Assembly: GCA_001642005.1 (NCBI GenBank)
Contig: LWCA01000356.1
Location: forward strand, 1 to 30,730
Direction of reading: 5' to 3'
From: Intoshia linei
Lineage: Eukaryota; Orthonectida; Rhopaluridae
Length of the DNA: 30,730 bases
Part shown: positions 23,001 through 30,730 of the stretch, one piece after another
Position numbering within the stretch: the first letter of the stretch is position 1
How the letters are laid out: each line of letters opens with the position of its first letter
The notes under the pieces: model-generated
What the model saw: only the letters and a program-made list of their open reading frames with translations
Told to the model about the DNA's origin: nothing
The model's database searches: none
Program-made: the position numbers and the translations under genes

Positions 23001-24651
23001 TTAGATTTTTAATGTGAATTTATTTTTTTAATAGAATAAAAATGTGCTCTCGGAGAGCTAGGTGCTGTTTGTACGTAGTACATAAAAATTAACCTAATAT
23101 TTATATAATTTAATTCACCGTTATAAATGTTTATCAATGCCAACCATAATCCTAATCATACCGACACTGTTCTTTTAAGTATTTATACATCTTACAAAAG
23201 TATAATGTTTATTTTAATTGTTTTAAGTTATTTTATGTTTTAAAAATCTTAAGTAAAGTATTCTATATTTTTAGAAAATTTTTAAAATTATTAATACGAA
23301 AAACATTTTTAGGGGTTGACAAAATTAAGATGGAAAGAGAGAACTGCACCCAATGATTTTTGGAACCATTGATGTAAAATGTTAATGTGTCGTTATTTAA
23401 CGTGTATATTGAATGTGGGAAAACTACAAATGTTGAATAAAATATTAAAAATGTACCTGGTCTATACCTACTATCGTATACCAATCCAAACATGTTTTCT
23501 AAATCAATTAGTCCATATTTTTTGAAATTTCTAATAATACTATAAAAGAGGGGATCTAAAAGTATACATGTATGAAATGTAAACATTAGTACCTATGAAC
23601 CTGTCAATGATAAAACTTGACATTTCGAATTCTCTGAGCCCTTTAAACCCTTTAAGCGTCTTTGCATACTTATATATTGCAATTTCGGTAGTGATATGAT
23701 TTGATGTTGTAGTTTTCTACAGTATTCGAAAATGGGCGTCACCAAAAAAAATTTTAAACTTATCATCAGTAGCGGATATATGTGGGGTGCAGGTGGGGTG
23801 AAGATGGGCGGCCGCCTCTTATGTGCAAATGTGACAAATGTGCCCTAGAATATTTTAGTTTGTGTATTAAAATTAATATTGTGAAAAATTAAACAAAAAT
23901 TGATAAAACCATCGTTACATTATTATATTATATCAGAATGTTAAGACTTAACATTAACGAGAGACAGAGAATTCTGTTTTTTAAAATTACTGATTTTACA
24001 TTAGTTAGTGTCATTGTTACTAATTACATTATTAGTATTTATAAAAATAAATGAAATATAATTATTACAAAATTTTTCCGATTTTGTAACATATTCGATT
24101 ATATCAACACTAAATTTAGGGTAATCCACTAATTTAATATCTACATTATAATAATTTCTTCCAAAGATGTTGTCTTCATTATAATATAACCTTTGCATTA
24201 ATATAAAGTAAAAATATATAAATTCAGTTACTTGAGATACTGTTCATAATACCCAAAAAAATAAAACGCCATCGTGTCAATTTTGTCTGTTTCTAAAATT
24301 GGCCATAATCTTCCCGAACTGCAAAATTTGGAATGGCAATTGTAATGTAAATTTCCTGAACCATATCCACCGACTAAGTAATCATTATTCATTTATATCC
24401 GTAAAATGAAAATGTTTACTCATAACAACAGAATTTGATTTTTCTTAATAAAATGATTATAAAATTCATGATAAATGAAAACCTTCATTCATTTTCTTAA
24501 TTCTTTTGCCTATATTTCCATAATTAACGAATTTTTAGTTGTTTTTCAAATTTTTACAGTATACAAAAATATTACTAGATTCTATGAATGTTTCATTTGT
24601 AAAGAATTTGGTGATATTCATCATTATAGACAATAGATTACAAAGAAGCAT
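20017..24651 (-). CDS. LCAT / lysosomal phospholipase A2-like acyltransferase, copy 2 (complete)
   Basis: Eight exons: 24651-24576, 24443-24420, 24373-24232, 24190-24069, 23555-23457, 21186-20968, 20633-20211, 20162-20017. They sum to 1251 nt and 416 residues, matching the usual 410-440 of this family. Residues 1-11 (MLLCNLLSIMM) could be a short signal peptide. VVMIGGYGSGN (31-41) is the oxyanion region, C46 and C51 lie in the expected lid-loop position, and YDSRYRPG ends exon 5. The nucleophile is Ser183 in ITYSFGC, then ISCPLGGSPASLL, LHCLYS (317-322), the catalytic Asp352 in LGDGTIPL, and His391 in GLNHTSIL. The usual H before the nucleophile (GHS/AHS) is Tyr. Introns of 46, 41 and 48 nt sit beside one of 2.3 kb filled with repeats. 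The 24-nt second exon is inferred from phase and homology (KSNSVVM) and is the least certain piece. The triad argues for a working lipid acyl hydrolase/transferase, secreted or lysosomal. Confidence 0.9.
21349..21468 (+). pseudogene. N-terminal fragment of a Tc1/mariner-type transposase (helix-turn-helix)
   Basis: The plus strand reads MGKST-stop-LTVDKKYKILKMLYKGIST then NEMASHLERDYRKIQ, the form of the first DNA-binding helix-turn-helix of Tc1-like transposases. It breaks off where family A repeat sequence begins. It lies inside the 2.3-kb intron of LCAT-like copy 2. Confidence 0.55.
21469..22890. repeat. Dispersed repeat family A, copy in LCAT-like copy 2 intron
   Basis: The start (TACGCATTCCCGAT.AAAAATAATTTTTAATA, ATTATCAACCAATAT) and the block CACATTTCCAATAAAGAAATATG match 10689-11605. 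The right edge has the CA-rich run, AAACAAAAATCGCGTAG and TATATAAGTTAGGA at about 22835-22890. The middle (about 21900-22800) shares less and may hold other insertions. Confidence 0.6.
22960..23097 (+). mobile_element. Helitron-like 3' terminus (CTAA)
   Basis: This copy matches the last 140 bp of the elements at 4399 and 26575, with the TGTAC-gta-GTACA hairpin and CTAA at 23094-23097 followed by T. It lies in the large intron of LCAT-like copy 2. The 5' end is not resolved. Confidence 0.5.
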
Positions 24652-24833
24652 TATTATTTTAAAATTTACCACAATTGTTTAGGTGAATTATCTTTAATTT
24701 TTATATTATTTTAGTTTTATACCACTTTAATGTAGTTTTCATACAATACTATAATATACTATAATAATAGTATTTTATTTACGCAATTATATTACTACTT
24801 TTTAAAGAATTGATTTATTAAATCATTTGAAGA

Positions 24834-25177
24834 ATGCAGAAAATTGGGTTATTTTATATATTTATTATTTGTTTATGTTATTCTGTATTTAAAATTATGC
24901 TAACATACAAGTTTCTATTTTCATAAAATATAATGCGGACAAATTAAGCTTGCATTTGCGTTTCTCAACCTTTTCAGTATTGGTGATGCATTATTGCGCA
25001 AATAAATCCCACATTAGAGATTGGAATTATGCATTGAATCGGAAACTAGGACGATATGACGTGTTTGGTGATAAGTTGGGTGAACTATACGTGTTATATA
25101 CTTCATGTGCAGTAGTTGCAAAATATATAAATGCTAACAAATTTCAAATGTTAACACACGCATGGTGTTATCACTGA
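24834..25177 (+). CDS. Candidate small secreted protein (two exons, unrecognised)
   Basis: The first exon would start at the ATG at 24834 and reads MQKIGLFYIFII(CL), a typical signal-peptide core. Donors with GT at 24871 or 24877 give phase 1. The acceptor TTTTCAG at 24977 opens a phase-matched exon to a stop at 25177. The product would be about 80 residues ending KFQMLTHAWCYH, with three or four Cys depending on the donor. The exon 2 region is less A+T-rich than its surroundings. The opposite strand also reads sensibly here (FIYFATTAHEVYNTY..), so the coding strand is not certain, and no family is recognised. Confidence 0.25.
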
Positions 25178-25299
25178 TAACAATGTATAGTTCAAAGCTT
25201 TAGTGTTTATTTCATAAATGTAGTTTTTATTCAACGGTAATGTTTTTATTTTTATTAGATAATAATAAACTCATTGGAAATGTGCAGACGTTCAATGCA

Positions 25300-25790
25300 C
25301 ATTTTTTTTAATTGTAGGCTCAATATTTACATTTCCAATTTTTGATTTTAATCGAAATGTTTGAAAAATATTGGTTGATAATATATTAAAAATTATTTTT
25401 CACCTGGAATGCGTAGATTTCTGAGGTTAAAATTTTTTATTTATTTCAACTGGAATAAACCCTATCAGAATACTATTATTTTTTTTTAATTTTCGGACAG
25501 TTCATTATTTCACATTTTTCGTTTTAATAAAATATTTCGGAAAAAAAATATATGAATACTAAAATGCTTTTTTGACCGTGAAGAGTCACTTATTCAGATT
25601 GAAATTTTTTTAGATTCTAGAGCTGTTTTTATTAAAAAAAAGGGTCATTTGGGGTTTAATTTTTATAAATAATTATATTTTTTTAAATTTAAATTTATGA
25701 TTTTAAAATCCGTATCAGAGTATTCTAAGACTGGTAGTTATTGAAATAAACACTAATACACACACAGACAAACACTACGTAATACTGTAG
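25300..25790 (-). repeat. Dispersed repeat family A fragment
   Basis: Matches 4900-5540 in the same orientation: ATTGGTTGATAATATATT, CTGGAATGCGTAGATTTCTG, TTCGGAAAAAAAATATATGAA, GACCGTGAAG and CTAAGACTGGTAGTTATT, ending in a CA-rich run. No coding capacity. Confidence 0.65.
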
Positions 25791-25815
25791 ATATATATTC
25801 AAAAATAAGTTCAAA

Positions 25816-26575
25816 TCCTTACTTACTGTAAATAAAATAAAATCGTTAAAAATGTATGTCTGTCTGTTTGTTCGAGTTTATTTAAGAAACTAAGATAAAT
25901 CGAGTTTTAAAAATTCCATATTTCTATAACTGTTTTTCGAAGTATTGTTTTAACGCAAATTTCATTTTCAGAAATCGAGTCCTTCAAAGTCAAAATCCGG
26001 GATTCCCATTTTTTTTTTAAATTAAAAACTGTCCTAGCATTATAAATAATACATAATCTGATAACGATTTTAAATTCATTAACATTATGATAATGTTCAA
26101 TTTGAAAATCTTATATCTTCACGGCAAAAACTCCAAATTACCCTTTTTTGTAAACTTTAAAAAAGTTTGATTATTTTATACAACATAAATTCTTGGATAG
26201 TTTTTAAAATTATAAGCATTATCATAAATGGCAACCTCAAAAAAATGCATTTTCACCATCAAATTCATCTGGAATTTAAGCTGTTTATGAAATTTTTTAG
26301 AATTGTAATGTTTTGACTTTACTTTTAAGGTTATAAACTTATTTTCTCAAACAAATTATATAAATAAGGTATTATTAATTAAAGTAATTAAAAAGTAATA
26401 TGAAATTCAAGTTTAGGAACCACTCCATTAACTGATGGATAGTAGTGAATGTAGCATTTTTTATTTAAGAATGTGAACTTTTGTAATTGAATTTATATTT
26501 TTGGTAAAATTAAAAAAAGTCGGCTTCGGCAGAGCTAGGATGCTGTTTGTACGAAGTACATAACAGTTAAGCTAG
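25816..26575 (+). mobile_element. Non-autonomous Helitron-like element
   Basis: The 5' end starts TCCTTACTTACTG at 25816 directly after an A. The 3' end has the palindrome CTGTT-TGTAC-gaa-GTACA-TAACAG, then CTAG at 26572-26575, followed by T. TC start, hairpin before CTRR, and insertion between A and T are the Helitron marks. At 760 bp without an open frame it is non-autonomous. The 3' region is shared with 4399 and 23097, and the 5' bases with the family A ends. Confidence 0.65.
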
Positions 26576-26682
26576 TCGAAGTAATAATTATTTAATACGA
26601 TGGAGCGCTAATATAAAAAAATTTTAAAATTTTTCTATATTTTGGATGCATTACATTACTTTAATTATTTTATAATTATTAA

Positions 26683-26688
26683 TTTATT
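26683..26688 (-). promoter_or_regulatory. Possible polyadenylation signal of the Otx-like gene
   Basis: AATAAA on the minus strand, 141 nt beyond the stop codon. In DNA this rich in A+T such hexamers are frequent, so this is only a positional suggestion. Confidence 0.25.
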
Positions 26689-26828
26689 TTATTGACAAGT
26701 ATTTTGAACTATTTTGTTATATTAAATCTATAATTTTACTAATGATTGTACTCAATTTACACGGAATGTTAATACAATAACAGCTATAGTATCACTGTTT
26801 AATTTAGAATTTAAATAATGTAGTCCCA

Positions 26829-28801
26829 TCAATTATTATTTTTTTGATTATCTTCATCATCGAAATTTTTGTTAAACTCATTGCTTTGAAACATTTGTGG
26901 ATTTAAATTATTCATGTCATTAATATGCACATTATTTTGCTCTTTAATTATTGTTTTGTATGTCTTAGCTATATCTAAAGAAAATAAATAGAATTAATAT
27001 TATTAATGTATTAATTAAAATATACTAGTCATTGATATTCAGCACATCGAGTTAGAAAAGGGGTGACATTATATATTTAGACATAAGGTATTAAATCTAT
27101 TTTCATGCTTAGGTCCTAGGGCCCTATTATAATAAAATCATACAATTTTTCAAATTATAAAATGTATTGAGTTATATAGAAAATATATCAATATATGTCA
27201 AACTAGAGAATTGACCAAATAAAGAAGTGACCAAATGTAAATAAAATACATTTTACTTCAAAATAGGCTCTATTTTTACGCAAAATTTTTTGAATTCTCT
27301 ATTTTGGTCAATAGTCAAGGCTTCGCTGAATTGACAATTGAGCAATGTACAACTGTATTGCAATATTAATGACAGTAAATTGCCCGTGTCCTTATTTTCT
27401 AAAAAATACCTTGCTTTTTTAATTTTTTGTTGTCATTGCGGTATTTTGCCCGTCTATTCTTGAACCAAACCTAATTGTCAAAATTTTACTTTTAAAACCA
27501 TACTGGGCAAACCTGAATTCTTGATTCTGAAATGTTTATTCTTGATGCCATGTCTTCTCTCATAAAAATATCCGGGTATTGACTTTTATTGAAAATACTA
27601 ATAAGCATATGGAGCTGTTGTCCAGTGAAAGTGGTCCTTTCTCTACGACATTTTTTGGGAGGAGATTTCGTAAGGATTTTACCTAAAATTTATTTAAATA
27701 TAAACTATTATAATCCAATAATATACTAGCGTTAAATTATGCCTACAATATATAGGCATTACATTTTTAAGATAAATATATAATTTTTAATAGTTTATGA
27801 TTATATTTATGTCGCGCGCAAACTGCTCTATTGCCGAATATTGGAAACGATTCCTTTTTTTTGAATCAGTATCATTTATCGTATAAATTTATATGATAGA
27901 AATTAAAAATTATTAATTATCTATCCTTATTGAATTAAATGTATTAAAAATTTAATTGAAATTACAGTATCTTACTAAAAAAATACATATATACGTTTTT
28001 TGTATATTATTTATATATAAATTATATGTACTGTATTATTATACATATGTATTTTTTTCTAGTGCACTAGATTAAAACAATAGATAAAGTTTGACAAAAA
28101 TGGTCAATACAAAGTATTTTATACTTTGATTTAACATCCAAGCATATACCGTTTATAGTTTCGTAAAAATTGTTTTTTTCTTCGTCCACACAATATTTCG
28201 GTCTGAAATCTCGTGCTACTTGAGAATTTATGAAATTTTGAGACATTAACCCTTTTTCTGTATTTAAATTGGTCTTATCATTTATTACACACTGTCTTAT
28301 CGACTTTTCAATTTTTTCAGGTCTGTTTATTGGCGTAAATCCGTACGAATCTTGATATGTGTTTGCAATGCTATTCATATTATTTTGATATGAATGGGTT
28401 ATACCAAAGTTCATTATGGAAAGATAATTTGGATACATTAATCTATCAGAAAAATCATGACCATTGTTTATGTTATTGAGAGAATCTGGTGTTCTATTCC
28501 TTGAATAGGGTTTTACATTCATAACATTGGAAAAATAGTCCTGTGAGGATATCTTGTAATTATCATTAGACGAGATTTGCTTCGTAGGCCCTTTAAAGTT
28601 ATGTCCATTGTTGTTATTATCCATGTAATTAATGTTATGTATATTGTTAATTTTACTTGTAATGTTCATATTATTTACATCACAATGAGGCAAACGTGGA
28701 ATTTTTAGTATTTTGTGATCCATTTCATCTTTGTTGTTCACGTCTTGCTGATTTTCCAAGTCTACATTTGTCAAATCAGTGTAAACGTGTTTTAAGTCCA
28801 T
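26829..28801 (-). CDS. otx: Otx-type (K50 paired-class) homeobox transcription factor
   Basis: Family role (established): nuclear regulator of anterior/head patterning binding TAATCC-type sites. Four exons: 28801-28150, 27682-27513, 27470-27410, 26974-26829, total 1029 nt, 342 residues, phases 1,0,1. Introns are 467, 42 and 435 nt. The start is the ATG opening the 217-codon first exon. The homeodomain spans residues 229-288 and includes [22 protein letters not shown] and [12 protein letters not shown]8, L16, F20, W48, F49, N51 and R53 are present, and residue 50 is Lys, the bicoid/Otx specificity. YPDIFMRE is near-diagnostic of Otx. The 42-nt intron falls between homeodomain residues 46 and 47, an old site in paired-class genes. 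The N-terminal 217 residues are Asn-rich with no known domain. The 54-residue tail is short, Asn/Asp-rich and lacks an evident WSP-type Otx motif. Helix 1 is diverged ([10 protein letters not shown]). Gsc and Pitx fit less well. Confidence 0.93.
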
Positions 28802-29319
28802 TTTGTAGGAAATTATATATTATCAGAATAAATGGTTTGTGTTTTGAATGGGTATAAACATAATGATTTTTCGAATTAGAATTTAATAAATATTTTACAT
28901 TTAATTGGAGTTGATAATCGATTTATTAAAATGGATAAAAACTGTTAGTAAATTGTGTATTAATCGTCAAGTTGTTTAGAATCATTTCAATATGCATCAG
29001 TGGGACAGTGAATGTATATAGTCAAGCTAAAATTTGGACACGGATGGTATTATTCAAAGTCTAATTTATTTTGGATAATCAACACTTAACAATATATTCA
29101 GTGTACATTAAATCCTCTTATTTTGATACATTATACACAGTATCCTTAATCCTGTATGTAAAAATATGGTAATATTATCTTGATAATGAGAAGGTTTAGT
29201 TCAGGTTATACATATAATATTCGACACTTGGGAATCTGCATCATATAAAAAAAATCAGAAACTTATATGTTCATCTAGACAGGTTTATATTAATTTCAAA
29301 ATTGCTGGGAGATATAAAT

Positions 29320-29400
29320 CAGTGTTTCTCAACCTTTTTTTCGCTGTGGACCATCATAAACCAACGTTTCCCAAATGCCGGTTAGCTGAAGAAATTATAC
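29320..29400 (+). mobile_element. hAT-type terminal sequence
   Basis: CAGTGTTTCTCAACCTTTTT followed by CGCTGTGGACC is the form of a common hAT MITE terminus. The other end was not found. Confidence 0.45.
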
Positions 29401-29742
29401 AATGTATATTAACGAATATACTTACTTTAATTTCAATAGTTATAATATAAACATATATTAATATTATTATATATATTTATTTATACTAACGTATTAAAAC
29501 GAAAAATATATAACAAAGTAAATTGAGTGTATACAAAAAAACGTTCAACTAAATTTACATTTATACAAAATATTTTTTGGTCAATGCTTTATTTGTTGTG
29601 GTGTTTCCTACAGTGTAATTAACACAAAATATTGATTTAATCGCAATAATTTTGTATTTTGGTCATCCAGTTGATTTTTTTTCTTTATGAAAATGCCATT
29701 AATTACAGAAAACGTGACTTCAACCAAAATTATTGTTTGAAA

Positions 29743-29840
29743 CAGGGATTGGAATTAATTGATTGCAACCAATTTAATTGCAATTAATTGATAAAAATTA
29801 TTTAAAATCAAATGAATTAATTGTTTGTTAATCTTTTTAG
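29743..29840 (+). mobile_element. hAT-type terminal sequence
   Basis: CAGGGATTGGAATTAATTGATTGCAA and following AATTAATTG repeats resemble a hAT terminus with subterminal repeats. Only one end is seen. Confidence 0.35.
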
Positions 29841-29924
29841 CAATAGCAGCTAGTAGCACACAATCAGTATATTGTAACTTATTGTAACAATTCATAAGAA
29901 AGTTACGCTGTTGTAAACTCCAAC

Positions 29925-30090
29925 TCCAACTCGTTTGATTTTGAAAAAAAAGAACAACAGGGGTTTTTGATCCGTAAGATGTGAAATTGGGAGGTTGAAA
30001 TTTATCTTATTATACGTCCCGGAAAAAACTGTAATTGAAATGTGGGCTTTAAAAAATTCTAAGAGTGGTAGTTATTTCAATAAATTTTAA
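29925..30090 (-). repeat. Dispersed repeat family A fragment
   Basis: Matches 5325-5475 and 11385-11545: ACTCGTTTGATTTT.AAAAA, GGGTTTTTGA.CCGTAAGATGTGA, TTATTATACGTCCCGGAAAA and TAAGA.TGGTAGTTATTTCAATAAA. Confidence 0.7.
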
Positions 30091-30730
30091 ATTTTACTTT
30101 TTGTTTAAATGTCCAAAAAGTAAAGGTTCCGTCTTTTTAGTTATAAACCGGTGACAAGCTGAAATAAGAATATGACTAATATTTTGAACATATTTAGTGA
30201 AAATTAAATTCTAGTAGTTTAATGTTAATAATTATTACTGTCAGCTTTTTTTAATTGAAATTACGACAATCTGGTATACTATTTTAAACAAATTCAAAAA
30301 TATGAACAATGTTCATTGAACATGTACATTATTTAGATAAACATATGTTAAACTGTACAGTAGGGTGATCACCATATTCAAAGATCAAAAAGTATATTTC
30401 ACCATTAGGATTATTAATGATGGTGATCACTTTTCAGAAAAAATTATTCAGATTGGTTGAGTTTGGACCCAGCCACTCGACATCGAAATTTTTCCCTAAA
30501 AAGTTTAAATTAAACTTTATTTTCATAGTAAAATGTTATAAAAATTTGTAACAAATATAAAATTAATGCATATAATTTAAAATTAAATGCACTCACCCTT
30601 CGGGTTCATGCATTCTGCCAAATTCGTAATGTAAAGTGAAAATTATGCACTAGACATGTATATTAGAGTGTCCCAATTTACATTTTTGTTTGAAATTCAA
30701 AAAGTATTTTTGACTGTATGTCCCATTTTG

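Larger units (their letters stand above)
28802..30730. other. Intergenic stretch upstream of the Otx-like gene
   Basis: No coding region is recognised. It contains single hAT-like termini at 29320 and 29743, a family A fragment at 29925-30090, and an inverted GTGATCACCAT pair near 30365 and 30425. The 5' UTR and promoter of the Otx-like gene should lie here but no motif was distinctive enough to call. Confidence 0.55.

Noticed and set aside
30364-30430. Inverted GTGATCACCAT pair
   Set aside because: Short, isolated, and no element boundaries or target duplication could be placed.

Overview
The window is animal nuclear DNA with very high A+T. The evidence is an Otx-type homeobox gene, an SLC33A1-type acetyl-CoA transporter gene and two LCAT/lysosomal phospholipase A2-like genes, all split by spliceosomal GT-AG introns, in a matrix of decayed hAT, Tc1 and Helitron-like DNA. 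No bacterial operons, Shine-Dalgarno sites or CRISPR were seen. Gene models were assembled by hand from homologous blocks, splice sites and intron phase; in the three best models every junction keeps frame. Protein sequences are divergent and rich in Asn, Ile and Lys, suggesting a fast-evolving, possibly parasitic or otherwise AT-driven lineage. The species cannot be named from this window.

Layout, left to right. 472-1193 (+): two exons of a pepsin-like aspartic protease C-lobe whose second catalytic Asp-Thr-Gly is replaced. 1194-2757: no recognisable gene, but a 65-bp exact direct repeat, the only ambiguous base (N at 2099) and a hAT terminus; the flanking convergent genes both lose their 3' ends here. 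2758-6849 (-): LCAT-like copy 1, six clear exons, no ATG found and no C-terminal third. 6850-10497: intergenic, with a hAT relic (8651-10219, perfect 8-bp target duplication) that carries a nested Tc1 fragment. 10498-18866 (-): complete SLC33A1-like gene, six exons, 511 codons; its introns hold TIR elements, a decayed tyrosine-kinase-like block and a transposon ORF relic interrupted by a MITE. 20017-24651 (-): LCAT-like copy 2, eight exons, 416 codons, Ser/Asp/His triad visible. 24834-25177 (+): weak candidate for a small secreted protein. 25816-26575: Helitron-like element. 26829-28801 (-): Otx-like homeobox gene, four exons, 342 codons. 28802-30730: intergenic transposon ends only.

The four main genes lie on the minus strand and the LCAT-like pair brackets the transporter gene. 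Copy 1 and copy 2 share exon lengths (99 and 219 nt) and intron phases, so they are duplicates. No shared pathway can be shown: acetyl-CoA import to the ER/Golgi and a lysosomal or secreted acyltransferase/phospholipase are both lipid- and acetyl-related, but their closeness may be accidental. Introns fall into two classes, about 41-55 nt and several hundred to thousands of nt. In at least one case the long form is a short intron plus one transposon.
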